64,000 nt of DNA from Streptomyces sp. ITFR-16 (GCF_031844705.1 NZ_CP134609.1:6324001-6388000); one strand, 5' to 3'. Positions 37,601 through 49,347 are shown, numbered from the stretch's first letter. Program-made: numbers and translations. Notes: generated by a model from the letters alone, not told the origin.

Positions 37601-37608
37601 CCGCCGTC

Positions 37609-37644
37609 CGGCCCGGGGCCCGCCCGACGGCGGCCCCCGGGCCG
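37609..37644. terminator. Bidirectional hairpin between alcohol dehydrogenase and subtilase genes
   Basis: Arms CGGCCCGGGGCC and GGCCCCCGGGCCG form a 12-13 bp stem between two convergent stops. Confidence 0.65.
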
Positions 37645-37648
37645 TCCG

Positions 37649-39184
37649 TCACCAGCGCACGGCGTCCAGCGCGTCCACCACGCCGGCCCCGTAGAAGCCG
37701 TTGCGGTTCTTGCCGCCCTCGCAGACCGCGTCGACGGTGCCGTCACCGTCGATGTCGTACGGGGCTCCGCAGGCGGTGGCGTCCGCCTCCAGGGTCAGCA
37801 GCGCCTTGACCGCGGCGGCCGACGCGTACGGGTGCTTCGACTTGATCAGGGCCACGACGCCCGCGACATGCGGGGACGCCATCGACGTACCGGCCTTGTA
37901 GCCGTACCCGCCGCCCGGCAGCGTCGAGAGGATCAGGCCGTTCGTCGCCGGCGGCTCGGGCGTCTGGTAGACCGTCGAGTCCCCGCCCGGCGCGGCCACG
38001 TCGATGACGCCGTTCCCGTAGTTCGAGTACGAGGACTTCAGCCCCTTCGCACCCGTCGCCGAGACCGTCACGACCCCCGGCAGCATCGTCGGGATGTCGA
38101 GGCACACCTTCGGGTCGATGGTCCGGGGCGCCGGGGTGGTGTCGTTCGGGCTCGACGCGTCCTCGATCGTGTCCGCCGCCAGGTCCTCGGCGGAGTTGCC
38201 CGCCGCCGCGACATTCACCGTGCCCTTGCGCTCGGCGTAGCGGGTGGCCCGCGCGACCGCCTCGACCAGGGCGCCCTGGTCCGGGTCGTTCTTGCAGTTG
38301 TACATCCACGGGTCGGTGTAATAGCTGTTGTTGGTGACGTCGGCGCCGTGGTCCGCCGCCCACACGAAGCCGCAGACGACGGCCTCGGTGTAGAAGAAGC
38401 CGTCGGGGTTGCCCACCTTGATGCCGGAGACCTTCACGCCCGGCGCGACACCCGTCACCCCGATGCCGTTCTTCGCGGCGGCGATGGTGCCCGCGACATG
38501 GGTGCCGTGGTCGCTCTCGCCGGTCTTCGGGCGCCAGGCGCCGTCCGTGGTGTCCGGTGCGCCGGAGACGCAGTCGGCCGAGGCGCGGCGGTCGAAGTTC
38601 GGCGCCAGGTCAGGGTGCGTGTCGTCGACACCCGTGTCGATGACCGCGACCGTGACCTTCGAGCTGCCCAGCGACTTCTGGTGCGCCTTGTCCGCCTTGA
38701 TGGCCGGCAGGTCCCACTGGAGCGGCTCCAGCGGATCCTGCCCCGCCGTCGCCCGCGCCGCCGCGCTCCGCTCCTGCTCGGCCGTCAGCGGCTGCTCGAC
38801 CCCGATGTCCTTGGTGGCCTGCGGGACGATCGGGTTGGTCCGGGTGGCGCCCGCCGACTGGACGCCCCTGACCCCGCGCACCGTGCGCGCGAAGTCCGGG
38901 TTCTGCGAGTGGACGACGATGACACCGATCCGGTCGTAGGCGATCACCACCGTGCCGCCGGCCCGCTCGATCGCCTTCCGTACCTGCTTGACGGTGGCGG
39001 CACCGCCCTGCGTGTTGACCACGTACGACAGCTTCGGGCCGTCCGCCGGTGCCGCCGCCGAGGGTGCGCCGTCCGAGGGAGCGGCGGAGGCGGCGCCCGT
39101 CGGCAGGAAGCCGAGCGAGGCGGTGAGGGCCAATCCGACGGGCAGCGTCAGTGCGCGTGTCCGTCTGGATCCCAGATGAGCCAT
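37649..39184 (-). CDS. Secreted S8 family serine protease (subtilase)
   Basis: 511 residues. The signal peptide runs to about residue 35 (ASA-A cleavage), followed by an inhibitor-like pro-domain (KLSYVVNTQGGAATVKQV...). The catalytic triad is Asp183 (VIDTG), His226 (HGTHVAG) and Ser434 (GTSMASP). The final ~45 residues include DIDGDGTVD, a calcium-binding-like loop. It is exported and self-processed, and likely used for extracellular protein degradation. No inhibitor gene is adjacent. Confidence 0.93.
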   Translation of the reverse strand: MAHLGSRRTRALTLPVGLALTASLGFLPTGAASAAPSDGAPSAAAPADGPKLSYVVNTQGGAATVKQVRKAIERAGGTVVIAYDRIGVIVVHSQNPDFARTVRGVRGVQSAGATRTNPIVPQATKDIGVEQPLTAEQERSAAARATAGQDPLEPLQWDLPAIKADKAHQKSLGSSKVTVAVIDTGVDDTHPDLAPNFDRRASADCVSGAPDTTDGAWRPKTGESDHGTHVAGTIAAAKNGIGVTGVAPGVKVSGIKVGNPDGFFYTEAVVCGFVWAADHGADVTNNSYYTDPWMYNCKNDPDQGALVEAVARATRYAERKGTVNVAAAGNSAEDLAADTIEDASSPNDTTPAPRTIDPKVCLDIPTMLPGVVTVSATGAKGLKSSYSNYGNGVIDVAAPGGDSTVYQTPEPPATNGLILSTLPGGGYGYKAGTSMASPHVAGVVALIKSKHPYASAAAVKALLTLEADATACGAPYDIDGDGTVDAVCEGGKNRNGFYGAGVVDALDAVRW

Positions 39185-39473
39185 GGGGTCTCCACATCAT
39201 CCGTGCCGGGCGACCGGACACGGGGTGCGTCCAGTCGCGTACATGACGAGTGAAGCTATCGCCGATCATCCCCGCTCATCAATGAGTTCGGGCGAACGCG
39301 TGCGCGCCCGGGCGTCCGAAGGAGTGACCGGGAGAAGGAGCGAACCGAGGTGAACCGCTTCGCCGCGCGCTGCGTGCCGTTGTCAGGGGAGGCGCACCAT
39401 CACCCCCCGATACCGAGGTTCCGCAGTGAAATCCACCGTCCCCAACACCGCACCCGCGTCGCGAGGAGATTCC

Positions 39474-39839
39474 GTGGCTACCGATGCACCGCCGCCCGAG
39501 GGCAGTACGCAGACCAGCCCTGCCCAGCCCACGACCGAGGCGTTCCTCGCGGAGCAGGAGAGCGCGGAATTCGGCGAACTGCGCCGGTCCTACCGCACGT
39601 TCGCCTTCCCGCTGACCATCGCCTTCGTCCTCTGGTACCTGCTGTACGTGCTGCTCTCCAACTACGCCGGCGGCTTCATGGGCACCAAGGTGTACAGCAA
39701 CATCAACGTGGCCTTCGTCTTCGGCCTCGCCCAGTTCCTCACCACCTTCCTCATCGCCTGGTTCTACTCGCGCCACGCCAACACCAAGCTCGACCCGAAG
39801 GCCGAGGCCATCAAGTCCCGTATGGAGGCCGACGCATGA
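39474..39839 (+). CDS. DUF485 membrane protein, partner of acetate symporter
   Basis: 121 residues from the GTG at 39474, preferred because GAGGAG lies 6 bp upstream; a GTG at 39426 is in frame but lacks one. There is an acidic polar N-terminus and two membrane helices (FAFPLTIAFVLWYLLYVLLSNY and the 90-110 region). DUF485 proteins (YjcH type) nearly always precede ActP-type symporters. It overlaps the symporter start by 4 nt. Confidence 0.88.
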   Translation: MATDAPPPEGSTQTSPAQPTTEAFLAEQESAEFGELRRSYRTFAFPLTIAFVLWYLLYVLLSNYAGGFMGTKVYSNINVAFVFGLAQFLTTFLIAWFYSRHANTKLDPKAEAIKSRMEADA

Positions 39840-41473
39840 GCGCCGCGTACCACTCCCACAGCGCGGTGACCCTCGCCGCCTCGGCCACCGAGCACCGGCC
39901 GCTGATCATCACCCTGTTCGCGGTCTTCGTCGCCGCGACCCTCGGCATCACCGTCTGGGCCGGCCGCCAGACCCGGAGCGCGTCCGACTTCTACGCGGGC
40001 GGACGCCAGTTCACCGCCTTCCAGAACGGCCTCGCGGTCTCCGGCGACTACATGTCCGCCGCCTCGTTCCTCGGCATCGCCGGCGCCATCGCCCTCTTCG
40101 GCTACGACGGCTTCCTCTACTCGATCGGCTTCCTCGTCGCCTGGCTGGTGGCCCTGCTGCTGGTCGCCGAACCGCTGCGCAACTCGGGCCGATACACCAT
40201 GGGCGACGTCCTCGCCTACCGGATGCGGCAGCGCCCGGTCCGTACCGCCGCGGGTGTGTCGACCATCGTCGTCTCGATCTTCTACCTGCTGGCACAGATG
40301 GCGGGCGCGGGAGTTCTGGTCTCGCTGCTCCTCGGCATCACCAGCGACGCCGGAAAGATCCTCATCGTTGCGCTGGTCGGCGTACTGATGATCGTCTACG
40401 TCACCATCGGCGGCATGAAGGGCACCACCTGGGTGCAGATGGTCAAGGCCGTGCTGCTCATCGCCGGCGCGATCCTGATGACCTTCATGGTGCTGTGGAA
40501 GTTCGACTTCAACGTCTCCGACCTGCTGGGCACCGCCGCCGAGAAGAGCGGCCACGGTGCCTCGTTCCTGGAGCCCGGGCTGAAGTACGGCGCCACCGGC
40601 ACCTCGAAGCTCGACTTCCTCTCCCTCGGCATCGCCCTGGTCCTGGGCACCGCCGGCCTGCCGCACATCCTGATCCGCTTCTACACGGTGCCGACCGCCA
40701 AGGCGGCCCGTAAGTCCGTCAACTGGGCCATCGGCATCATCGGCGCGTTCTATCTGATGACCATCGCCCTCGGATTCGGCGCCGCGGCCCTGATCGGCCC
40801 GGACGAGATCAAGGCGAAGAACCCGGCGGGCAACGCGGCCGCCCCGCAGCTCGCCGAATACCTGGGCGGGGTCGGCAGCACCGGCGGCGCCGTCATGCTC
40901 GCCGTCATCTCCGCCGTCGCCTTCGCCACGATCCTCGCCGTCGTCGCCGGGCTGACCCTCGCCTCCTCGTCCTCCTTCGCCCACGACATCTACGCCAACG
41001 TCATCCGCAAGGGGAAGGCCACCGAGAAGGAGGAGATGAAGGCCGCCCGCTGGGCCACCGTCTTCATCGGCGCCGCCGCGATCGTCCTGGGCGCCTTCGC
41101 CCGCGACATGAACGTCGCCGGCCTGGTGGCGCTCGCCTTCGCCGTCGCCGCCTCGGCCAACCTGCCCACGCTCCTCTACAGCCTCTTCTGGAAGCGCTTC
41201 ACCACCCGGGGCGCCCTGTGGTCGATCTACGGCGGTCTGGCCAGCTCGGTGATCCTGGTGCTGTTCTCGCCGGTCGTCTCCGGCAACGAGAAGACCTCGA
41301 TGTTCAAGGGCGTCGACTTCGCCTGGTTCCCGCTGGAGAACCCCGGTCTCATCTCCATTCCGCTGGGCTTCCTGCTCGGCTGGCTCGGCTCCCTGCTGTC
41401 CAAGGAGGAGCCGGACAAGGGCAAGTACGCCGAGCTGGAGGTCAAGTCCCTCACGGGCATCGGCGCCCACTGA
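39836..41473 (+). CDS. Sodium/solute symporter, acetate permease (ActP) type
   Basis: 545 residues, 13 predicted membrane helices, SSS family. Landmarks are DFYAGGRQFTAFQNGLAVSGDYMSAASFLG near the N-terminus and GTAGLPHILIRFYTVPTAKAARKSV in the middle, both typical of ActP/MctC. It likely takes up acetate, propionate or pyruvate with Na+ or H+. It is translationally coupled to the DUF485 gene. Confidence 0.92.
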   Translation: MSAAYHSHSAVTLAASATEHRPLIITLFAVFVAATLGITVWAGRQTRSASDFYAGGRQFTAFQNGLAVSGDYMSAASFLGIAGAIALFGYDGFLYSIGFLVAWLVALLLVAEPLRNSGRYTMGDVLAYRMRQRPVRTAAGVSTIVVSIFYLLAQMAGAGVLVSLLLGITSDAGKILIVALVGVLMIVYVTIGGMKGTTWVQMVKAVLLIAGAILMTFMVLWKFDFNVSDLLGTAAEKSGHGASFLEPGLKYGATGTSKLDFLSLGIALVLGTAGLPHILIRFYTVPTAKAARKSVNWAIGIIGAFYLMTIALGFGAAALIGPDEIKAKNPAGNAAAPQLAEYLGGVGSTGGAVMLAVISAVAFATILAVVAGLTLASSSSFAHDIYANVIRKGKATEKEEMKAARWATVFIGAAAIVLGAFARDMNVAGLVALAFAVAASANLPTLLYSLFWKRFTTRGALWSIYGGLASSVILVLFSPVVSGNEKTSMFKGVDFAWFPLENPGLISIPLGFLLGWLGSLLSKEEPDKGKYAELEVKSLTGIGAH

Positions 41474-41510
41474 GCCCTGGTGTTCCACCCGGGGCCGACC
41501 CCGGGACCAC

Positions 41511-41544
41511 GAGGCCGCGTCGTAGAGTCCTACGACGCGGCCTC
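41511..41544 (+). terminator. Terminator after the symporter gene
   Basis: Perfect 15-bp stem (GAGGCCGCGTCGTAG and its complement) with an AGTC loop, 38 bp after the stop. Confidence 0.85.
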
Positions 41545-41650
41545 GCCGCTCCTCGTGCCAAACGGGCCACTCCGGCGTCACCGGTCTCGCGTAGTCTCGA
41601 AAGAGTCAGATACCGCAACCGGGAAGTCGCCGGGGGAGGGGGCCCACCAC

Positions 41651-42640
41651 ATGCTCATCGACACCTACGACCGGGTCGCCACCGACCTGCGCGTCTCGCT
41701 GACCGACCGGTGCAATCTGCGCTGCACCTACTGCATGCCCGAGGAGGGCCTGCAGTGGCTGGCCAAGCCCGACCTGCTGAGCGACGAGGAGATCGTCCGG
41801 CTCGTCCGTATCGCCGTCACCCGGCTCGGCATCACCGAGGTCCGCTTCACCGGCGGCGAGCCGCTGCTGCGCCCCGGGCTCGTCTCCATCGTCCAGCAGT
41901 GCGCGGCCCTGGAGCCCCGCCCCAGGATGTCCCTGACGACCAACGGCATCGGGCTCGAGCGGACCGCCGCCGCGCTCAAGGACGCCGGACTCGACCGGGT
42001 CAACGTCTCGCTGGACACCCTGCGGCCCGAGGTGTTCAAGACCCTCACCCGCCGCGACCGGCACCACGACGTGCTGGCCGGTCTCGAAGCCGCCCACGAG
42101 GCCGGGCTCACCCCCGTCAAGGTCAACACCGTCCTGATGCCGGGGCTCAACGACGACGAGGCCCCCGACCTGCTGGCCTGGGCCGTGGCCCACGGCTACG
42201 AGCTCCGCTTCATCGAGCAGATGCCGCTCGACGCCCAGCACGGCTGGAAGCGCGACGGCATGATCACCGCCGGTGACATCCTGGACTCCCTGCGCACCCG
42301 CTTCGACCTCACCGCGGAGGACGACGGCGAGCGCGGTTCCGCCCCCGCCGAGCGCTGGCTCGTCGACGGCGGCCCCCACCGGGTCGGCGTCATCGCCTCC
42401 GTCACCCGGCCGTTCTGCCGGGCCTGCGACCGGACCCGGCTCACCGCCGACGGCCAGGTGCGCACCTGCCTGTTCGCCCGCGAGGAGACCGACCTGCGCG
42501 GCGCCCTGCGCTCGGACGCGCCCGACGAGGAGATCGCCCGGATCTGGCGACTCGCGATGTGGGGCAAGAAGGCCGGATCCGGCCTTGACGACCCGAGCTT
42601 CCTCCAGCCCGACCGCCCGATGTCGGCGATCGGCGGCTGA
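41651..42640 (+). CDS. moaA: GTP 3',8-cyclase MoaA
   Basis: 329-residue radical SAM enzyme for the first step of molybdenum cofactor synthesis. The N-terminal cluster motif is CNLRCTYC, then FTGGEPLLRPG. The C-terminal second cluster cysteines are CRAC and CLFAREE region, and the chain ends with the Gly-Gly tail (IGG). The ATG at 41651 has GGGGAGGGGG upstream. It stands without other moa genes here. Confidence 0.95.
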   Translation: MLIDTYDRVATDLRVSLTDRCNLRCTYCMPEEGLQWLAKPDLLSDEEIVRLVRIAVTRLGITEVRFTGGEPLLRPGLVSIVQQCAALEPRPRMSLTTNGIGLERTAAALKDAGLDRVNVSLDTLRPEVFKTLTRRDRHHDVLAGLEAAHEAGLTPVKVNTVLMPGLNDDEAPDLLAWAVAHGYELRFIEQMPLDAQHGWKRDGMITAGDILDSLRTRFDLTAEDDGERGSAPAERWLVDGGPHRVGVIASVTRPFCRACDRTRLTADGQVRTCLFAREETDLRGALRSDAPDEEIARIWRLAMWGKKAGSGLDDPSFLQPDRPMSAIGG

Positions 42641-42653
42641 GGCCGGCAGGCGG

Positions 42654-42911
42654 CTAGGACCGGTCCCGCGCCTCCCACTCCTTCAGGGCCACCACGTCCT
42701 TGAGGAAGCCGCGCACCCCCAGGAACGACGAGAGGTGCTCCCGGTGCTCCTCGCAGGCCAGCCATGTCTTGCGGCGCTCCGGGGTGTGCAGTTTCGGGTT
42801 GTTCCAGGCGAGCACCCACACGGCGTCGGCGCGGCAGCCCTTGGCCGAGCAGACGGGGGCGGCCCGGGCGGCCTCGTTGGGCGTGCTGTCGGTGGATTCA
42901 GGGGAGTTCAC
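42654..42911 (-). CDS. Small conserved Cys-containing protein
   Basis: 85 residues from the GTG at 42911. A polar N-terminus is followed by CSAKGCRADAVWVLAWNNPKLHTPERRKTWLACEEH, a Cys/His set that could bind zinc. A TAGGGT -10-like element lies 7 bp before the start, so the message may be leaderless. I do not recognise a function. It ends 13 bp from the convergent moaA stop. Confidence 0.75.
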   Translation of the reverse strand: MNSPESTDSTPNEAARAAPVCSAKGCRADAVWVLAWNNPKLHTPERRKTWLACEEHREHLSSFLGVRGFLKDVVALKEWEARDRS

Positions 42912-43130
42912 ACACTCAACCCTAGGCCAGTCGCACCGATGGCCTTCTGACGCATCCCCTGCCGGAGAAAGGCGACGCCGAGCAGCCACGGGGGGAGCTG
43001 CCCGGCGTCGGTCCGTCGCTCCGACGGGGGATGCGGAGCGCCTACGAAGTATGTCACGCACACCTGGGTGCGGTGCACTGGAACTTCATGATTGATCTGA
43101 GCTTTTCTTGAGCTTGGGACCCTCGTGGGC

Positions 43131-43508
43131 TCAGTCGTGCTCCTGCGGATCCGGAGAGCGGAACGCCCGTCCGGACTGCGGTGCGGACTCCGTCGGAGCG
43201 GCCGCCGGAGCGCCGCCGAGCGCCGGCCGCGCCGGGGCCGGGAGCACGAACGTGGAGGGCAGCGAAGGGGTGTTCTCGCGGCCCGCGTTGGCGATGACGA
43301 CGGCGACATAGGGGAGCAGCACCCCCAGCGCCAGCGCCACGATCGCGACATGGCGCTCCACGTTCCACAGGACCGCGGCCGCCACCACCGAGACCGTGCG
43401 CACGGACATCGAGATCACGTAGCGCCGCTGCCGTCCGCGCACATCCTCGGCGAGACCCTGCCGGGCCCCGGTGATCCGGAAGACCTCCGCACCGCTCTGC
43501 TTCCGCAT
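43131..43508 (-). CDS. DUF3099 two-helix membrane protein
   Basis: 125 residues. A short basic N-terminus contains FRITGARQGLAEDVRGRQRRY, then two membrane helices (about 34-52 and 56-75), then a Pro/Ala-rich tail. This is the actinobacterial DUF3099 pattern; the role is unknown. The ATG at 43508 has GGAG upstream. Confidence 0.82.
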   Translation of the reverse strand: MRKQSGAEVFRITGARQGLAEDVRGRQRRYVISMSVRTVSVVAAAVLWNVERHVAIVALALGVLLPYVAVVIANAGRENTPSLPSTFVLPAPARPALGGAPAAAPTESAPQSGRAFRSPDPQEHD

Positions 43509-43725
43509 CACGTCTCCACCCATTTCCCGCCGGACGCTCCCCGGACCGGACCGCTTCCACGGTACGCCCGGGGCCTGGGGCGTACGAGACCGGGGCACGC
43601 CGTATCCGTACATTCCGCCGCCCCGAAACCCCGTCACACGGACGGGCCCGTCCGACATGCGACGTTTCGTCCCGGCGTCGAGACTGGGCGGACATGCGCG
43701 ACACCGAGTCGCACGAGGAGGCGGC

Positions 43726-44004
43726 ATGAGCTGGTTGTGGGCAATCATCGTGGGCCTGGTCCTCGGTCTGATCGCGAAGGCGATCCTTCCGGGGAAGCAG
43801 GAGATCCCACTCTGGCTGACGGTCATTTTCGGCATGATCGGCAGCATCCTCGGCAACGCCGTCGCGACCTGGATCGGCGTCAACGACACCAAGGGCATCG
43901 ACTGGACACGGCATGTGCTCCAGCTGATCGGAGCCGTGGTGGTGGTCGGGGTCGGTGACATGCTGTGGGCGTCGGTCCGCGGCACCAAGCGGCAGAAGAC
44001 CTGA
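43726..44004 (+). CDS. GlsB/YeaQ/YmgE family (transglycosylase-associated) membrane protein
   Basis: 92 residues, three membrane helices with GLVLGLIAKAILPGKQ and FGMIGSILGNAVATW, typical of the family. The database name comes from gene context, not activity. The ATG at 43726 follows GAGGAGG. It is divergent from the DUF3099 gene. Confidence 0.87.
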   Translation: MSWLWAIIVGLVLGLIAKAILPGKQEIPLWLTVIFGMIGSILGNAVATWIGVNDTKGIDWTRHVLQLIGAVVVVGVGDMLWASVRGTKRQKT

Positions 44005-44033
44005 GCGCCGGCGGACAGCGGGTCCGCCGACGG

Positions 44034-44070
44034 CCGCGGCCGGGCACGCATGACGCGTGCCCGGCCGCGG
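44034..44070. terminator. Strong bidirectional terminator between glsB-like and tyrS
   Basis: Perfect 16-bp stem CCGCGGCCGGGCACGC / complement with a five-base loop between convergent genes. Confidence 0.85.
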
Positions 44071-44115
44071 TGCCGTTTCCGGCGGCAGGATGTCCGGCGC
44101 CGCGAGGGCGCCGGC

Positions 44116-45384
44116 TCAGCCGGCCGTGACCTCGATCGCGGCGAGGTTCTTCTTGCCCCGGCGCAGCACCAGCCAGCGCCCGTGCAGCAGCTCCTCGCCC
44201 GACGGAGCCGCCTCGCCGTCGACGGCCTTCACGTTGTTCACGTAGGCGCCGCCCTCCTTCACCGTGCGCCGGGCGCCCGACTTGCTCGGCGCCAGACCGA
44301 CCTCCACCAGCAGGTCGACCAGCGGGCCCAGCTCGCTCACCCGGGCGTGCGGCACCTCGGAGAGTGCGGCGCTCAGCGTCGCCTCGTCCAGTTCGCCCAG
44401 CTCACCCTGGCCGAACAGCGCCTTCGACGCGGCGACGACCGCGGCACACTGGTCCGCCCCGTGCACCAGCGTCGTCAGCTCCTCGGCCAGCGCGCGCTGC
44501 GCCGTCCGCGCCTGCGGCCGCTCCTCGGTGAGCGCCTCCAGCGCCTCCAGCTCCTCGGGGCTCTGGAAGCTGAGGATGCGCATGTAGCGCGAGATGTCCC
44601 GGTCGTCCACGTTCAGCCAGAACTGGTAGAACGCGTACGGCGTGGTCATCTCCGGGTCCAGCCAGACGGCGCCGCTCTCGGACTTGCCGAACTTGGTGCC
44701 GTCCGCCTTCGTCATCAGCGGGGTCGCCAGCGCGTGCACCTCGGCACCCGGCTCCAGGCGGTGGATGAGGTCGATGCCCGCCGTGAGGTTGCCCCACTGG
44801 TCGCTGCCGCCCTGCTGGAGCGTGCAGCCGTAGCGGCGGTACAGCTCCAGGAAGTCCATGCCCTGGAGCAGCTGGTAGCTGAACTCCGTGTAGCTGATGC
44901 CCTCCTGGGACTCCAGCCGGCGGGCCACCGAGTCCTTGGTCAGCATCTTGTTGACCCGGAAGTGCTTGCCGATGTCCCGCAGAAACTCGATCGCGGACAG
45001 ACCCGCGGTCCAGTCCAGGTTGTTGACCATGACCGCGGCGTTCTCGCCCTCGAAGGACAGGAACGGCTCGATCTGCGAGCGCAGCCGGGTCACCCAGTGC
45101 GCGACCGTCTCCGGGTCGTTCAGCGTGCGCTCGGCGGTGGGGCGGGGGTCACCGATCTGACCGGTGGCCCCGCCCACCAGGGCGAGCGGCCGCAGCCCGG
45201 CCCGCTGGAGCCGGCGCATGGTGAGGACCTGCACCAGATGCCCCACGTGCAGGCTCGACGCGGTCGGGTCGAAGCCGCAATAGAACGTGACGGGACCGTC
45301 CGCGAGAGCCTTGCGCAATGCGTCCTCGTCAGTGGACTGGGCGAACAGCCCGCGCCACTTCAGCTCGTCGACGATGTCCGTCAC
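44116..45384 (-). CDS. tyrS: Tyrosyl-tRNA synthetase
   Basis: 422-residue class I aminoacyl-tRNA synthetase, TyrRS type of bacteria. The HIGH-like motif is ASSLHVGHL near residue 46, the KMSKS-like motif is TKFGKSES near 235, and a C-terminal S4 RNA-binding domain runs from about 355 (GLAPSKSGARRTVKEGG). It charges tRNA-Tyr in the cytoplasm. The GTG at 45384 has GGAG upstream. No T-box leader is visible. Confidence 0.96.
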   Translation of the reverse strand: MTDIVDELKWRGLFAQSTDEDALRKALADGPVTFYCGFDPTASSLHVGHLVQVLTMRRLQRAGLRPLALVGGATGQIGDPRPTAERTLNDPETVAHWVTRLRSQIEPFLSFEGENAAVMVNNLDWTAGLSAIEFLRDIGKHFRVNKMLTKDSVARRLESQEGISYTEFSYQLLQGMDFLELYRRYGCTLQQGGSDQWGNLTAGIDLIHRLEPGAEVHALATPLMTKADGTKFGKSESGAVWLDPEMTTPYAFYQFWLNVDDRDISRYMRILSFQSPEELEALEALTEERPQARTAQRALAEELTTLVHGADQCAAVVAASKALFGQGELGELDEATLSAALSEVPHARVSELGPLVDLLVEVGLAPSKSGARRTVKEGGAYVNNVKAVDGEAAPSGEELLHGRWLVLRRGKKNLAAIEVTAG

Positions 45385-45439
45385 GGTTCCGTGTCTCCTC
45401 AGCTACGTGTATGGAAAAGCAACAGCCAGTCTAGGCGGG

Positions 45440-46830
45440 TCACACCCCCCGGCTGACCGAGCTCATGTTGAAGTCCGGGATGCGCAGCGCCGGCATCGCG
45501 GCCCGGGTGAACCAGTCGCCCCATTCGCGCGGCAGCGTCTTCTCGGTGCGGCCCGCCTCGGTGGCCCGCGACAGCAGGTCCACCGGGGACTCGTTGAAGC
45601 GGAAGTTGTTCACCTCGCCGACCACCTCGCCGTTCTCCACCAGATAGACCCCGTCCCGGGTCAGCCCGGTCAGCAGCAGCGTCGCCGGGTCGACCTCGCG
45701 GATGTACCAGAGGCAGGTCAGCAGCAGCGCCCGGCCGGTCGTCGCCGCCACCATCTCCTCCAGCGACCGCTCGCCGCCGCCCTCCAGCAGGAGGTTGTCG
45801 ATCGCCGGGGCGACCGGCAGCCCGGTCAGGCCCGCCGTGTGCCGGGTCGTCGTCAGCCGCTCCAGCCGGCCGTCGCGGACCCAGTCCGTGCGGGCCAGCG
45901 GCAGCCCGTTGTCGAAGACCGAGCCGCCGTCGCCCGAGGCGTGGGCCACGACGAACGGGGCGGATTCCAGACCCGGCGCGTTCGGGTCGCTGCGCAGGGT
46001 CAGCGGCAGCGGGGACAGCGTCTCGCCGATCCGGGTGCCGCCGCCCGGCTTGGAGAACACCGTCCGGCCCTCGGCGGCGTCCCGGGCGGTCGAGGACCAC
46101 AGCTGGTAGATCAGCAGGTCGGCGACGGCGGTCGGCGGCAGCAGCGTCTCGTACCGCCCGGCGGGCAGCTCGATGCGGCGCTCCGCCCAGGCGAGGCGCC
46201 GCGCGAGTTCCGCGTCCAGCTCGGCCGGGTCGACGTCCTTGAAGTCGCGCGTGGCGCGGCCGGCCCAGGCCGAGCGGGAGCGGTCGGGCGACTTGGCGTT
46301 CAGCTCCAGCGTCCCGTTCGGCTGGTCGTGGCGCAGCCGCAGCCCCGTGGACGTGCCCAGGTAGGTCGAGGTCATCTGGTGGTGGGCGAAGCCGTACAGC
46401 TCGCGGCCGCCGGAGCGGGCCCGGGCGAAGGCGTCACCGAGGGCCGGGGCGAACGCCGCGAACACGTCCGAGTCCGTCTCCGCCGGCGCGTCCGTGAAGT
46501 CGGGGGAGGCGGGCACCCCGGTGACCAGCGGCTGGGCGTCCTCGGCGGGGCCCGCGCCGCGTGCGGCGGCCTCGGCGGCCCGCACCAGCGGCTCCAGGTC
46601 CTCGGGCGTGACGGCGGACCGGGACACCACACCGGTGGCGGTGCCCTCGGCCCCGTCCACGGTGGCGATGACGGTCAGGGTGCGGCCCCGGGTCACCCCG
46701 TTCGTCGTGAGGGCGTTGCCGGCCCAGCGCAGATTGGCCGACGACTCCTCGTCCGCGATGACCACACAGCCGTCGGCGGTGGACAGTTCGAGTGCGCGCT
46801 CGACGATCTCGTACGGCTTGCTGACGCGGC

Positions 46831-46834
<4 letters not shown>
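45440..46834 (-). CDS. TldE/PmbA-family metalloprotease subunit
   Basis: 464 residues of the TldD/PmbA family. It lacks the HExxxH metal motif, as expected for the non-catalytic TldE-type partner. Landmarks are the SANLRWAGNALTTNGV start and the FNESPVDLLSRATEAGR end. It overlaps the TldD gene by ATGA. TldD/TldE dimers cleave unfolded peptides or mature modified peptides in other bacteria; no peptide gene is seen nearby. Confidence 0.9.
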
Positions 46835-48354
<1,520 letters not shown>

Positions 48355-48622
48355 GGGCGGCCTCTCCTCTGCGTCACATACCCTCGGATCGTTTACGAGG
48401 CAGTGAAGCACGGCCCCGGTGGCGCTCGCGGCCGAATTCCGGACGGGACGGGGCGCCCCGCCGCGCACGCGTGCGCCCGGGCCCCCGGCGGCGGGGCCCG
48501 CGCGGCGACTGTAGGAACCCGACAGTGCCCGGCGGGAGGCGCTGTCAGGGGCCGATTCCTCGTGGAGCACCCGGTACCGATAGGTTTTCGAGGTACCAGA
48601 CCGCTATCGAAAGGGTGATCCG

Positions 48623-49342
48623 TTGAGCCGCTCGGTTCTCGTCACCGGAGGAAACCGGGGCATCGGCCTCGCCATCGCCCGCGCTTTCGCCGACAACGGC
48701 GACAAGGTCGCGATCACCTACCGTTCCGGTGAGCCGCCGCAGGCGCTCACCGAGGCCGGTGTTCTCGCGGTCCGTTGCGACATCACCGACGCCGAGCAGG
48801 TGGAGCAGGCCTACAAGGAGATCGAGGAGAAGCACGGCAACGTGGAGGTGCTGGTCGCCAACGCCGGTATCACCAAGGACCAGTTGCTGATGCGGATGTC
48901 CGAGGACGACTTCACGTCGGTGCTCGACACCAACCTCACCGGTACCTTCCGGGTCGTCAAGCGCGCCAACCGCGGCATGCTGCGCGCCAAGAAGGGCCGC
49001 GTGGTCCTCATCTCCTCCGTGGTCGGCCTCCTCGGCTCGGCGGGACAGGCCAACTATGCCGCGTCCAAGGCGGGTCTGGTCGGCTTCGCCAGGTCGCTGG
49101 CGCGCGAGCTCGGTTCGCGCAACATCACCTTCAACGTCGTCGCGCCCGGCTTCGTCGACACCGACATGACGCAGGTGCTCACCGAGGAACAGCGCAAGGG
49201 CATCGTGTCCCAGGTGCCGCTGGCGCGTTACGCCCAGCCCGAGGAGATCGCCGCCGCGGTGCGCTTCCTCGCCTCCGACGACGCGTCGTACATCACTGGA
49301 GCCGTCATCCCCGTTGACGGCGGATTGGGCATGGGTCACTGA
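48623..49342 (+). CDS. fabG: 3-oxoacyl-ACP reductase FabG
   Basis: 239 residues, NADPH-dependent SDR of type II fatty acid synthesis. It shows TGGNRGIG, NAG (ANAGIT), the serine in LISSVVG and YAASK, and ends at GGLGMGH. The start is TTG at 48623 with AAAGGGTGAT upstream. It lies 5 bp before the enoyl reductase gene. This fabG-inhA pair mirrors the mabA-inhA operon of mycobacteria. Confidence 0.94.
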   Translation: MSRSVLVTGGNRGIGLAIARAFADNGDKVAITYRSGEPPQALTEAGVLAVRCDITDAEQVEQAYKEIEEKHGNVEVLVANAGITKDQLLMRMSEDDFTSVLDTNLTGTFRVVKRANRGMLRAKKGRVVLISSVVGLLGSAGQANYAASKAGLVGFARSLARELGSRNITFNVVAPGFVDTDMTQVLTEEQRKGIVSQVPLARYAQPEEIAAAVRFLASDDASYITGAVIPVDGGLGMGH

Positions 49343-49347
49343 TCACC

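Noticed and set aside
43054..43089. Eleven-codon Cys-containing peptide MKFQCTAPRCA on the minus strand
   Set aside because: Two cysteine codons suggested a leader peptide, but there is no ribosome site or clear promoter, and no cysteine gene follows.
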